DNA from: Myxococcales bacterium
Lineage (GTDB): Bacteria > Myxococcota_A > Polyangia > Nannocystales > Nannocystaceae
Length of the DNA: 64,000 nt
Direction: 5' to 3'
Assembly: GCA_020633335.1 (NCBI GenBank)
Contig: JACKDU010000003.1
Coordinates: forward strand, 248,001-312,000
Within the stretch, counting starts at the first letter, position 1, and each line of letters begins with the position of its first letter. Position numbers and translations under genes: made by a program. This document shows positions 53,768 through 62,672 of this stretch, piece by piece. The notes below the pieces were generated by a model. That model was not told where the DNA came from and made no database searches. It saw only the letters and a list, made by a program, of their open reading frames with translations.

Positions 53768-54143
53768 CGTCGTCCCCCTCGAGGCGCTGGATCTCGTCGT
53801 ACTCGATGGTCCCGTAGGCGCGCTTGATGTTGATGATGATCGCCAGGGCGACCGCGAGGACCGAGACCGACACGACGATCGCGGTGAGGATGAGGACGTG
53901 GGGGAGCGGGTTGTCGTAGGGCCCGAGGGCCTTCACCGAGCCGTCGCCGATCGTCGTCCAGATCGGCGCGGTCCCGCCGTCGACCACCGCCATCGAGATG
54001 TAGAAGAGGAAGATCCCGGTCTGGAAGAGCCCGAGCGCGATCGCCTGCTTGATCAGGTTCATCTTGGCGATCACGCCGTAGAACCCGATCATCATCAGGA
54101 TGATGTAGATCCAGTAGTTGTAGATCCCGAGGAGCTCGGTCAT
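53760..54143 (-). CDS. Antiporter subunit C (MrpC/NuoK-like)
   Basis: 127 residues with three helices: YWIYIILMMIGFYGVIAKM, QAIALGLFQTGIFLFYISMAVV and HVLILTAIVVSVSVLAVALAIIINIKR, matching the MrpC/NuoK pattern. The start overlaps the preceding stop as ATGA. Confidence 0.9.
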   Translation of the reverse strand: MTELLGIYNYWIYIILMMIGFYGVIAKMNLIKQAIALGLFQTGIFLFYISMAVVDGGTAPIWTTIGDGSVKALGPYDNPLPHVLILTAIVVSVSVLAVALAIIINIKRAYGTIEYDEIQRLEGDDDA

Positions 54144-55288
54144 GACGCCTTCGCCTCGGCCTGCTCGGCGAGCTGGTTGAAGATGATGATCATGACGGTG
54201 CAGACGGTGATGCCGACGCCGTACTCGACCAGGGTCATGCCCAGGGCCTCGCCGTCGCCGGGGCTCGCGGTGTTGAGCGCCGAGTAGTCGAGGAACTTGC
54301 CGCCGAGGAGGAGGCAGGCGACGCCGACCCCGGCGTAGAGGAGGACGCCGACGGCCGCGAGGACGTCGAGGACCTTGGGCTGGATGATCCGGAAGAGCGC
54401 GTTGCGCCCGTAGATCAGCGCGTAGAGGATGAACGCGGTCGCCAGGATCACCCCGCCCTGGAAGCCGCCGCCCGGGCCGATCTCGCCGTGGGTGATCACG
54501 TAGAAGCCGAAGACCAGGATGAAGGGGATGAACATCTTGGTCATCACCCGGAGGATCACCTGGCCGCGGAGGGTCTCGCCGGCCTGGGGCTCGTCGTCGC
54601 GCCGCCGCCGGAGGAGCAGGATCAGCGAGATCCCCGCGGTGAAGATCACCGTGGTCTCGAACATCGTGTCGTAGCCGCGGTAGGCCGCGAGGAGCGAGGT
54701 CACCGAGTTCGGGACGTGGCCGTTGAAGTCGTCGGCCGGGTGCTTGTGGTGGCCGCCCTCCTCGTGGTGCTCGGCCTCCGCGTGCTCGCCGTGGTGGGGG
54801 TCGGCCTTGGGGATCGTCGGGACCATCCGCGGCGGCGGCACGAAGCCCTCGGGCGGGGTCTGCTTGCCCGCGCGCTGCGACACGAAGCCGACGTTTTGGG
54901 CCATCATCTCCGGCACCCGGTAGTGATGGATCGTCGCGTTCGGGTCGCCGAAGCGCGGCATGTCGAAGGTCCCGTAGATCAGCGCGGCGCCGGTCAGGAT
55001 CGTCACCAGGAGCGCCGGCACGTGGAGGCGCTTCTTCGCCGGCTTCTCGTCCCGGCGGGTGTGGACCAGGGTGCCGATGAGCAGAATCGTCGAGATCCCG
55101 CCGCCGACCGCCGCCTCGGTGAAGGCGACGTCCATCGAGTGCATGTTGGTCCAGACCAGCGCCATCAGCAGCGAGTAGACGCTGGTCAGCATCGCCACCG
55201 CGTAGAGGGAGCGGACCTCGATGATCGCGACCGCGCAGACGGTCACGAGGAGGAGGAGGACGCTGTCAACGAGCAGGACCTCACTCAT
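54140..55288 (-). CDS. Fused MrpA-C-terminal/MrpB-type subunit
   Basis: 382 residues. The first half (~1-90) is a DUF4040-like domain (ECAVAIIEVRSLYAVAMLTSVYSLLMALVWT, FTEAAVGGGISTILL). A hydrophilic His-rich loop (~160-205, HHGEHAEAEHHEEGGHHKH) joins it to an MrpB domain at ~215-375 (DTMFETTVIFTAGISLILLLRR, FIPFILVFGFYVITHGEIGPGGGFQGGVILA). The fusion replaces the separate A tail and B subunits of canonical Mrp. It overlaps neighbours by 8 and 4 bases. Confidence 0.88.
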   Translation of the reverse strand: MSEVLLVDSVLLLLVTVCAVAIIEVRSLYAVAMLTSVYSLLMALVWTNMHSMDVAFTEAAVGGGISTILLIGTLVHTRRDEKPAKKRLHVPALLVTILTGAALIYGTFDMPRFGDPNATIHHYRVPEMMAQNVGFVSQRAGKQTPPEGFVPPPRMVPTIPKADPHHGEHAEAEHHEEGGHHKHPADDFNGHVPNSVTSLLAAYRGYDTMFETTVIFTAGISLILLLRRRRDDEPQAGETLRGQVILRVMTKMFIPFILVFGFYVITHGEIGPGGGFQGGVILATAFILYALIYGRNALFRIIQPKVLDVLAAVGVLLYAGVGVACLLLGGKFLDYSALNTASPGDGEALGMTLVEYGVGITVCTVMIIIFNQLAEQAEAKAS

Positions 55289-55595
55289 CGGAGCCCCCCT
55301 TTTGCCAGTGCCGGAGGCCGTCGAGGCGGGCCGCCTTGGTGATCGCGTGGGTCGCGGTCGGCGCGGTGAAGAGGAGGAGGAGGGTGATGATCACCAGGCG
55401 GAAGCTGACCCCCCAGTTGGGCGAGACGAAGATCAGCCCGAGGAGGATGAGCGCCTGGGCCAGCGAGTCGGTCTTCCCGGCGGCGTGGAGGCGCGCGTAG
55501 AAGTCCGGGAAGCGGAGGAGGCCGATCGACCCGCCGAGCGAGAAGATGCAGCCGAGGGCCAGGAATGCGGCGGTTACGAGCTCGTTCCACTCCAT
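55281..55595 (-). CDS. mrpG: Antiporter subunit G (MrpG)
   Basis: 104 residues. Three helices, with the MrpG signature LGSIGLLRFPDFYARLHAAGKTDSLAQALILLGLI and the C-terminal ATATHAITKAARLDG. It lies 16 bases after the F gene. Confidence 0.93.
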   Translation of the reverse strand: MEWNELVTAAFLALGCIFSLGGSIGLLRFPDFYARLHAAGKTDSLAQALILLGLIFVSPNWGVSFRLVIITLLLLFTAPTATHAITKAARLDGLRHWQKGGSDE

Positions 55596-55611
55596 CGCGG
55601 TGCTCCCGGCC

Positions 55612-55866
55612 TCAGTCGAGGCGGCCCTTCTCGATGTACTTGAGGATGGCGATGGTGGTGATGAAGGAGACCAGCGCGTAGACGATCGCCAGATCGAGGA
55701 AGTCCGGGCGATCGCTGGCGAAGCCGAGGAGCGCGACCAGGATCACCGTCTTGGTGCCCATCGCGTTCATCGCCAGGATCCGGTCGTAGGCGGTCGGCCC
55801 CTTGAGCGCGCGGGCGAGGATGAAGAAGGCGCCGACGAGGAGCGCGAAGATCGCGGCGATGTACAT
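55612..55866 (-). CDS. mrpF: Antiporter subunit F (MrpF)
   Basis: 84 residues, three helices: IAAIFALLVGAFFILARALKG, then PTAYDRILAMNAMGTKTVILVAL and DLAIVYALVSFITTIAILKYIEKG. This is the usual MrpF length and pattern. Its start shares a base with the E-subunit stop (TAATG). Confidence 0.93.
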   Translation of the reverse strand: MYIAAIFALLVGAFFILARALKGPTAYDRILAMNAMGTKTVILVALLGFASDRPDFLDLAIVYALVSFITTIAILKYIEKGRLD

Positions 55867-56345
55867 TACTTGGTGCCCTCCAGCCGCTTGACCTGGGCCT
55901 CCATGCTGCCGTCCTTGACGCCCTCAGCGGCCTCGGCCGTGAGCGCGTGGATGAGCATGGTGTCCTCGCCGACCTCGACCGTCACGGTCCCGGGGGTGAG
56001 GGTGATCGAGTTGGCGAAGGTGACGGTGCCGAACGCCGTCCGGGTCGAGTAGGGGATCTCGACCATGCGCGGCGCGACCGGCAGGGCCGGGCTCAGCGCC
56101 CGCTTGAGGACGTCGATGTTCGAGAGGATGACCTGCCAGACGAGGTAGGGCGCGTAGAAGAGCGCCCGCAGGATCACCCCGTTGCCGGGGTAGCTCTCCT
56201 CGTCGACCAGGGCCATTCGCGCGCTCAGGAAGACGATGAGCGCGATACAGCCCGCGCCGACGGCCATCAGGAAGGTGTTGTGAAACTGCCCTGAGAGGAG
56301 CGCGTAGAAGCCGCAGAGCGCAAGGACGAAGGTAATGTATCGCAT
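55866..56345 (-). CDS. mrpE: Antiporter subunit E (MrpE)
   Basis: 159 residues. Two N-terminal helices and the MrpE core (FYAPYLVWQVILSNIDVLKRALSP, RTAFGTVTFANSITLTPGTVTVEV) are evident. It is the first gene of the nine-gene cluster. Upstream, the minus strand has an A/T patch (TTTTTTTGTATCC at ~56387-56399) and GGATAG 19 bases on, a possible promoter. It diverges from mutS2 over 188 bases. Confidence 0.92.
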   Translation of the reverse strand: MRYITFVLALCGFYALLSGQFHNTFLMAVGAGCIALIVFLSARMALVDEESYPGNGVILRALFYAPYLVWQVILSNIDVLKRALSPALPVAPRMVEIPYSTRTAFGTVTFANSITLTPGTVTVEVGEDTMLIHALTAEAAEGVKDGSMEAQVKRLEGTK

Positions 56346-56361
56346 CGTCGCTTGTCGTCAG

Positions 56362-56399
56362 GCTATCCGCTTTGACCCATGCGTGGATACAAAAAAATT
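56362..56399 (-). promoter_or_regulatory. Possible promoter of the Mrp-type operon
   Basis: On the minus strand TTGTAT (about 56392-56387) is followed by GATAGC at about 56367-56362, with wider spacing than ideal, ~20 bases before the mrpE ATG. The A-run on the plus strand (ACAAAAAAATT) is the only such tract nearby. Confidence 0.3.
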
Positions 56400-56533
56400 C
56401 GCGCGCTGCTGCGCGTACGATCGTCGAGCGTTCGGGGCGCGGTGGGGGGAGTCGGCGACGCTGCGCGCGAGAGCGGTAGGCGCGGGTGAGATAGGCTGCC
56501 AGGCGCGCAGGGATCGGGCATAGTTCGCGCTCC

Positions 56534-59065
56534 GTGACGAGCGAACGGGCAGCGCTCCACCACCTCGGGTGGATCGACATCTGCGAGCACCTGCAGCGCC
56601 TGATGCGGACGCCGCTCGGGCGGGCGCGCCTCGAGACGATCCTCGAGGAGGACCTCGCCGGGCGCGGCGATCTGCGGCTCCGCGACGGCGAGCAAACGTC
56701 GTTCGCAGGGCACCGCAGCGCCGACGTCGCGACCCTGCGGCGGCGCTTTGAAGAGCTCGACGACCTCGAGGCCGCGCTCGCACGATCGGCGGCCGCAGGC
56801 TCGATCGGCGAGTCCCTCGGCGCGCTCGTCGATGTGACGGAGGCGATCGGCGGGGCGCGGCACGGCGCTCGCCTCGGCGCCGGCGAGCTCGCGGGGGTGC
56901 GCGATCTCCTGCGAGCGATCGCCGCGATCCTCGACGTGTGTGGTGGAGGCGCGGCCGGGCCCGCGCTCGCCCGGCGTATCGACGTGCTCGCGCCCTGCAC
57001 CGAGCTCCGCGTCGCGCTCGATCGTGCGATCGGCGCGGGCCCGGAGGGGGAGGCGATCGTCCTCGACGGCGCGAGCCCGGCCCTCGGGCGCGCGCGCCAG
57101 CGGATCCGTGATCAGCGCGCGCGGCTGATCCGCGAGGCCGAGGGGCTCCTCCGCGATCCCGGCGTCCGCGAGGTGCTCCGCGATCGCTTCTACACCGAGC
57201 GCGAGGGGCGGGTGGTCCTGCCGATCCGCGCGGACGCCTTCTCGCAGGCGTCGACGCCCGGGATCATCCACGACTCCTCGAGCAGCGGCGGCACCCTCTT
57301 CGTCGAGCCGAGCGCGCTGATCCAGGGGAACAACGCGCTCCGCGAGGCCCACCTCGGGGCGGCGGCCGAGGAGCGGCGGATCCTCGAGGGCCTGAGCCGC
57401 GACGTCGGCGCGGCCGCGGACGCGCTCCTCGACGACCTCCGCGGGGCCGTGGTGGTCGACGGGATCCTCGCGCGCCTCCGCCTCTCGCAGGCGATCGGCG
57501 GGCGGACGCCGAAGGTCGCCGAGGCCCGCGCGGGCGCGACCCTGCGGCTGCCGGGGATGCGCCATCCGCTCCTCCACCTCGCCGGGGTCGACGTCGTCGC
57601 CAACGACTTCGAGCTCGCGGTCGGGGCGGCGATGATCATCTCGGGGCCGAACGCCGGCGGCAAGACGGTCGCGCTCAAGACCGTGGGCGTCTGCGTCCTC
57701 CTCGCCCAGGCGGGGATCCGACCGCCGACCAGCGCGCCCGCCGAGATCCCGATCTTCCGCGAGGTCGTCACCGACGTCGGTGATGACCAGTCGATCTTCG
57801 CCAACCTCAGCACCTTCTCCGCCCACATCGCCCACGTCCGCGAGGCCCTCGCGCGGGCCGAGGCCGACGGCCCCGGGACCCTGGTGCTCCTCGACGAGAT
57901 CGCGGTCGGCACCGATCCCGAGCAGGGGGCGGCGCTGGCCGAGGCGATCCTCCATCACCTCGCGCGGGCGGGCGCGAGCGCGGTGATCACCACCCACTAC
58001 GAGCGCCTCAAGGAGCTCGCGGGCGAGGAGCCCGGGCGCTTCGTCAACGCCGCGGTCGGCTTTGACATCGAGCGGATGGCGCCGACCTTTCGGGTGACGA
58101 TCGGCGTCCCCGGGCCCTCGAGCGCCTTCGCGGTCGCCCGCCGCCTCGGCCTGCCGGAGTCGCTCCTGGTCGAGGCCGAGGCCCACGTCGCCGAGGCCCG
58201 GCGATCGCTCGACGAGCTCCTCCTCCAGGTGAACGCCGAGCGCGAGGCCCTGGCGGCGCTGCGGAGCCAGCTCGAGGCCGAGCGGGCCGAGATCAGTGAG
58301 CGCCTCGAGAGCGCCCGCACCCGCGAGGCCGCCGCCCTGGCGAAGGCGCGCTCGCGCAAGCAGAAGGCCTACGACGAGGCGGCGGTCGAGCTCCGCGGGC
58401 TCCGCCAGGAGGTCAAGGAGCTCCGCAAGCGGGTACGGGCGGAGGGCGACGGCGAGGCGATCGTCGACGGTCGCCGCGGCGAGCGGGAGCTCCGCGACCG
58501 CCTCCACGAGCAGCGCGAGCCGAGCAAGCGGGCGCCGGGCGGACCGCCGCGGGAGCTCGCGGTCGGTGATCCTGTCCTTGTGGCCACCCTCGATCGGGAG
58601 GGCGAGGTCGTGGCGATCCAGGGGAGCAAGGTGACCGTGCTGATCGGCGGGCTGCGGACGACGGTCGCCCTCGCCGATCTCCGGCCGAGCGCGGCCGCGG
58701 CCGAGCCCGAGCCGCCGCGGACCAAGATCCGCCGGCAGCAGAGCGCGCCGATCCGGACCTGGGCGGCGTCGACCGCCTCCCGCCACTTCGGCGCCGAGCC
58801 GGCGGTGGTCGAGCGCTCGGTCGACAACGTCGTCGATCTCCGCGGGAGCCGGGCCGACGAGGCGATCCGCGCGCTCGATCGCTTCATCGATCAGGCGCTC
58901 CTCGCCGATCAGGAGGTCGTGCTGATCCAGCACGGGCACGGCTCGGGGGCGCTGCGGCAGAGCGTGCGGGAGCACCTCCGCACCCTCGGCTGCGTCCGCG
59001 AGCTCCGGCCCGGGCTGCCGCGCGAGGGCGGCGACGGGGCGACGATCGTCTGGCTCGACGCCTGA
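56534..59065 (+). CDS. mutS2: MutS2 ATPase/endonuclease
   Basis: 843 residues from a GTG at 56534. The MutS-like clamp and lever helices occupy ~1-330. The ATPase has Walker A GPNAGGKTVALKT near 371, the ST-motif DVGDDQSIFANLSTFSAH, Walker B LVLLDEIAVGTDPEQGAAL and the signature ITTHYERLKELA. A long coiled coil (~540-640) and a KOW-like segment precede the C-terminal Smr nuclease domain with VVDLRGSRADEAI and IQHGHGSGALR. MutS2 suppresses recombination or rescues stalled ribosomes, depending on species. It is complete. Confidence 0.95.
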   Translation: MTSERAALHHLGWIDICEHLQRLMRTPLGRARLETILEEDLAGRGDLRLRDGEQTSFAGHRSADVATLRRRFEELDDLEAALARSAAAGSIGESLGALVDVTEAIGGARHGARLGAGELAGVRDLLRAIAAILDVCGGGAAGPALARRIDVLAPCTELRVALDRAIGAGPEGEAIVLDGASPALGRARQRIRDQRARLIREAEGLLRDPGVREVLRDRFYTEREGRVVLPIRADAFSQASTPGIIHDSSSSGGTLFVEPSALIQGNNALREAHLGAAAEERRILEGLSRDVGAAADALLDDLRGAVVVDGILARLRLSQAIGGRTPKVAEARAGATLRLPGMRHPLLHLAGVDVVANDFELAVGAAMIISGPNAGGKTVALKTVGVCVLLAQAGIRPPTSAPAEIPIFREVVTDVGDDQSIFANLSTFSAHIAHVREALARAEADGPGTLVLLDEIAVGTDPEQGAALAEAILHHLARAGASAVITTHYERLKELAGEEPGRFVNAAVGFDIERMAPTFRVTIGVPGPSSAFAVARRLGLPESLLVEAEAHVAEARRSLDELLLQVNAEREALAALRSQLEAERAEISERLESARTREAAALAKARSRKQKAYDEAAVELRGLRQEVKELRKRVRAEGDGEAIVDGRRGERELRDRLHEQREPSKRAPGGPPRELAVGDPVLVATLDREGEVVAIQGSKVTVLIGGLRTTVALADLRPSAAAAEPEPPRTKIRRQQSAPIRTWAASTASRHFGAEPAVVERSVDNVVDLRGSRADEAIRALDRFIDQALLADQEVVLIQHGHGSGALRQSVREHLRTLGCVRELRPGLPREGGDGATIVWLDA

Positions 59066-59127
59066 GCGCGGGCCCGGCTCCCCGAGATCGTGCATCGGCG
59101 CGGGGATCGTGCGAGGATCGCCGGCCG

Positions 59128-61737
59128 ATGCCCCGCCTCCGCCGCGCCTTGGTCGTCCTCGGCGTCGCCCTCTACCTCGGGGCGAGCGCGGCCGCGGCGG
59201 CCCCCGGCGTCGGCGAGCGCCGCTCGCACCTCCGCGACCTCGATCACCCGTCGACGGTGATCGCCGGCGAGGCCGACGGCGCGGCGACGGTGATGAACCC
59301 GAGCAACCTCGGCTTCCTCCGCGGCCTCAGCGGGGCGCTCGAGGGGGCCTACACGTCGCCGAGCTCGGGCCGCCGGGGCGCGGGCGCGGGCGCCTTCCTC
59401 GGGATCCCGCTCGGCCTCCGGGCCCTCGGCGTCGCCCCCTTCGCCGCCCTCGGGGTCGGCTACCAGGTGCTGGTGCCGCAGCGCGTGAGCCTCTCCCCGG
59501 TCGACACCGGCGATCTCCGCTTCCACAAGCTCTCGCTCGCGCTGGCGATCCCGCTGGTCCGCTGGGTGAAGGGGCTCAGCGTCGGCCTCACCTACGGCCG
59601 CCTCGTCTCGCGCCAAAACCCGTGGGTGCAGGGCGTCGACCAGCTCGATCTCGCGCTGACCTACCGCGCCGATCGCCACGTCGCGCTCGGCCTCGTCGTC
59701 CGCGGGGTCAACACGCCGCGGGCGGGGATCGGCGGCACCTCGCAGGTCTACCCGCTCGAGCTCGATCCCGAGGTGGCGATCCGTCCCTTCGGCCAGCGGA
59801 CCCTCGAGATCGGGATCGGCGGCCGGATCGCGCCGATGCGCCCGCACTTCACGCCCCTCTCGCCGGCGCCCTGGCAGCCGCGGGCGCGGGCGAGCTTCGC
59901 GGTCGGCAACCTCGGGCTCTTCTCGGAGGTCGAGCTCTTCGCCTTCCAGCGCCAGGACGCCGGCGACCTCCTCAGCGCCCGCTGGATCGCCGGGCTCACG
60001 GTCGACCTCCCGCAGGTCGGCCTCCAGGGCGGGCCCTCGGGGCTCGTCGGCGCGGTGGATGGCGGCGCCGCCCGCCTCCGCCTCTCGCTCGAGCGCCACG
60101 ACGTCGCCGCCCCGCGGCCCCGCGAGGTCGTCCGGATCGCCCTCCGCGATCACCGCGGCGACCGCAAGCTCGCCGGGCTCATCGACACGCTCGAGGCGCT
60201 CCCGGCCGGGTCCGTCGTGGTCATCGAGACCCGCGGCGGCGACACCAAGTGGGCCCACGTCGAGGAGCTCCGCGAGGCGCTGGTCCGCCTCCAGGGGCGC
60301 AGCGGAAAGGTCGTCGCCTACCTCGAGGGGGGCTCGCTGGCGACCTACTACCTGGCGAGCGCCGCCGATCGGATCGTCGCCCACCCCGAGCGTCGCCTCG
60401 GGATCACCGGGATCCACGTCCAGGTCTTCTACTACGCCGATCTCCTCGCCCGCCTCGGCGCCCGCGGGGAGTTCCTGCGGATCGCCGAGCACAAGGCGCG
60501 GCCCGAGAGCTTCGAGCGATCGAGCGCGTCGCCGCCGGTCGCTCGCCAGCGCGCGCTCTTCGTCGGCGATCTCTGGGAGGAGGTGGTGGCGACGATCGCC
60601 GCCGCCCGCCACGTCGAGCCCGAGCTCGTCCGCGCCTGGGTCGACGCCGCGCCGCTCGGCCCCGACGACGCGCGCGCGCGCGGCCTCGTCGACGCGCTCG
60701 CCTTCCCCGACGAGCTCGACGGCGCGCTGGAGCGCTGGCTCGGGCGCGCGATCGTCCTCCGGGCGCCGAGCAAGCGGCCGGCCCACGACGGCGCCCTCGG
60801 TCCGGGGCCCAGGATCGCGGTCGTCCACATCGAGGGGGCGCTGACCGACGGCGAGAGCTTCACGGTGCCGCTGGTCGGCCAGAAGGTCGCCGGCGCCCAG
60901 ACGCTGACCCGGGCGATCGCCGCGCTCCGCAAGGACCGGCGGGTGAAGGCGGTGGTCGTCCGGATCGAGAGCATCGGCGGCTCGGTGTCAGCGGCGTCGG
61001 CGATCACCCGCGAGCTCGAGCTCATCGCCCGCACGCGCCCGGTGATCGTCTCCTTCGGCGAGGTCGCGGCGAGCGGCGGCTACTACATCGCCACCGCCGG
61101 CTCGGTGATCTTCACCGACGCCCTCACCTCGACCGGCAGCATCGGCATCTTCCGGCCGAAGGTCGACCTCTCGGGCTTCCTCGCCCGCCTGGGCGTCGGC
61201 GTCGACACCCTCGACTTCGGCGCGGTCGCTGGCGTCGGCTCGTGGCTGCGGCCCTACACCGACGCCGAGCGGGCGGCGGCCCAGCGCGGGATCGAGGCGA
61301 GCTACGCGATCTTCACCCGTCGGGTCCAGGACGCCCGCAAGCTCACGCCCGAGGACATCGAGCGGGTCGCTGGCGGCCGCGTGTGGCGGGGGAGGCGGGC
61401 GCTCGCCGTGGGGCTCGCCGACCACGACGGCGGCCTCTACGACGCGATCTCCCACGCGCGCGGGCTCCTCGGGCGGGCGGGCGTCGCCAGCGAGGTGATC
61501 CACGTGCCCGGGCCCGCCGGGCTGCGGGGACAGGTGAAGGCGCTCGCCGGCCTCCGCCTCCCCTTCGGGGCGACGCAGGTCGTCGACGGCGAGCCCACCC
61601 TCGACGACGCCGCGCTCGCGCTCGCCGGTCCGCTCCTGCCGGTGCTCCGCCGGCTCCCGGTCAACCTCTGGCTCTGGCCCGCGAGCGCGGAGATGGCGAT
61701 GGTCGACGCGATCCTCGACGACGCCGCGCCGGAGTGA
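59128..61737 (+). CDS. Signal peptide peptidase A (SppA/protease IV) fused to a barrel-like domain
   Basis: 869 residues with a signal peptide (RALVVLGVALYLGASAAAAA). Residues ~35-330 have the alternating amphipathic strands and NPSNLGFLRGLSGALEGAYT opening of small outer-membrane barrel proteins (inference). Residues ~340-560 and ~570-770 are two SppA halves: YYLASAADRIVAHPERRLGITGIHV in the first and AASGGYYIATAGSVIF, LTSTGSIGIF in the second, with the nucleophile serine near 649. In the first half the Lys of the E. coli ASFANK position is Arg (415), though a Lys in EHKARPESF (456) may substitute. It digests cleaved signal peptides or envelope proteins. Confidence 0.82.
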   Translation: MPRLRRALVVLGVALYLGASAAAAAPGVGERRSHLRDLDHPSTVIAGEADGAATVMNPSNLGFLRGLSGALEGAYTSPSSGRRGAGAGAFLGIPLGLRALGVAPFAALGVGYQVLVPQRVSLSPVDTGDLRFHKLSLALAIPLVRWVKGLSVGLTYGRLVSRQNPWVQGVDQLDLALTYRADRHVALGLVVRGVNTPRAGIGGTSQVYPLELDPEVAIRPFGQRTLEIGIGGRIAPMRPHFTPLSPAPWQPRARASFAVGNLGLFSEVELFAFQRQDAGDLLSARWIAGLTVDLPQVGLQGGPSGLVGAVDGGAARLRLSLERHDVAAPRPREVVRIALRDHRGDRKLAGLIDTLEALPAGSVVVIETRGGDTKWAHVEELREALVRLQGRSGKVVAYLEGGSLATYYLASAADRIVAHPERRLGITGIHVQVFYYADLLARLGARGEFLRIAEHKARPESFERSSASPPVARQRALFVGDLWEEVVATIAAARHVEPELVRAWVDAAPLGPDDARARGLVDALAFPDELDGALERWLGRAIVLRAPSKRPAHDGALGPGPRIAVVHIEGALTDGESFTVPLVGQKVAGAQTLTRAIAALRKDRRVKAVVVRIESIGGSVSAASAITRELELIARTRPVIVSFGEVAASGGYYIATAGSVIFTDALTSTGSIGIFRPKVDLSGFLARLGVGVDTLDFGAVAGVGSWLRPYTDAERAAAQRGIEASYAIFTRRVQDARKLTPEDIERVAGGRVWRGRRALAVGLADHDGGLYDAISHARGLLGRAGVASEVIHVPGPAGLRGQVKALAGLRLPFGATQVVDGEPTLDDAALALAGPLLPVLRRLPVNLWLWPASAEMAMVDAILDDAAPE

Positions 61738-61895
61738 CGCAGCGGCATGGGCGGGCCCTTGTACGAGCAAGCGGATCCGCGTCGCGGGCGCGGACCTGCG
61801 CATGCTTGTGCGCGCCCCCATCCGCGCGACCGGAGGTGCGCTCGCCTCCGGTGCTGTGCTTTCGCAGGGGCTGGTGTACCCTTGGGACGCGCGTC

Positions 61896-62624
61896 ATGTC
61901 CCTAAAGCCCGAGCAAGAGTGGTTGCTGGTCGGCTGCGGCCTGATCGCCCACGCCGACGAGATCCTCGACATGGGGGAGTGGGACGCGGCCCTGCGGCTC
62001 ATCGATGAGACGATCGACGGCGAGGACCGCGACACCTGGCGAGAGATCATCGCCGACCAGGACGCCCTGGAGGAGCGCTTCGCCCGGCTCCCGCCCCTCG
62101 ACCAGGGGCACCACCTCGAGGTCCTCCACCGCTGCTGGAAGATGGCGCTGGTCGACGGCGGCGACTCCGAGATCGAGGAGACCGTCCACGACCGGATCGC
62201 CCGCGCCCTCGGCGTGAGCGAGGCCGAGGCGGCGCTGCTGCGCGAGCGCTGGACCCGCGAGGCGATCGAGCGGGCCGAGCTGGTCGCCGGGCTCGCGGCC
62301 GTCTTCACCAACCTCGACGGCCACCTCGACTTCCAGGAGGCGATCCACTTCGACAACATCCTCGAGCGCCTGCCGCTCTCGATGGGTCGCCGCCTCGAGC
62401 TCTCGAACCTCCTCCACAAGCCGCCGCGCCTCGATCCGCTCGCCGACAAGCTGGCCTCGCTCGACGCCGACGACCGGCTGGCGACCCTCCACCAGCTGGT
62501 CCCGCTGGTCGCAGCCAGCCAGCGCGGCGGGCGCGAGCGCGACGCCTTCTTCGAGCTCGCCGGCCGGGCCAAGGTCCCGCTGGCCGAGGCCGAGCGCCTC
62601 CTCAACCACGAGAGCGGGACCTGA
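61896..62624 (+). CDS. TerB-like protein
   Basis: 242 residues from the ATG at 61896, within an ATGTCCCTAAAG sequence related to the repeat family. The all-helical chain has a tellurite-resistance-TerB-like centre: HRCWKMALVDGGDSEIEETVHDRIARALGVSEAEAALL and VFTNLDGHLDFQEAIHFDNILERL. These resemble TerB/DjlA N-terminal domains with acidic metal- or partner-binding residues. The protein is cytoplasmic or membrane-associated, and its role is unknown. It is followed by a 22-bp palindrome and a convergent lipoprotein gene. Confidence 0.65.
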   Translation: MSLKPEQEWLLVGCGLIAHADEILDMGEWDAALRLIDETIDGEDRDTWREIIADQDALEERFARLPPLDQGHHLEVLHRCWKMALVDGGDSEIEETVHDRIARALGVSEAEAALLRERWTREAIERAELVAGLAAVFTNLDGHLDFQEAIHFDNILERLPLSMGRRLELSNLLHKPPRLDPLADKLASLDADDRLATLHQLVPLVAASQRGGRERDAFFELAGRAKVPLAEAERLLNHESGT

Positions 62625-62650
62625 GCGGGTCGGCCGCGCGCGTCCGGTGA

Positions 62651-62672
62651 TTCCTGTCCCTAGGGACAGGAA
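62651..62672. terminator. 22-bp perfect palindrome overlapping a stop codon
   Basis: TTCCTGTCCC followed by TA and GGGACAGGAA is self-complementary over 22 bases. Its CTAG centre is the TAG stop (62660-62662) of the minus-strand lipoprotein gene, and it lies 26 bases after the TerB-like stop. It is the best copy of the CCTGTCC/GGACAGG family. Confidence 0.65.
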
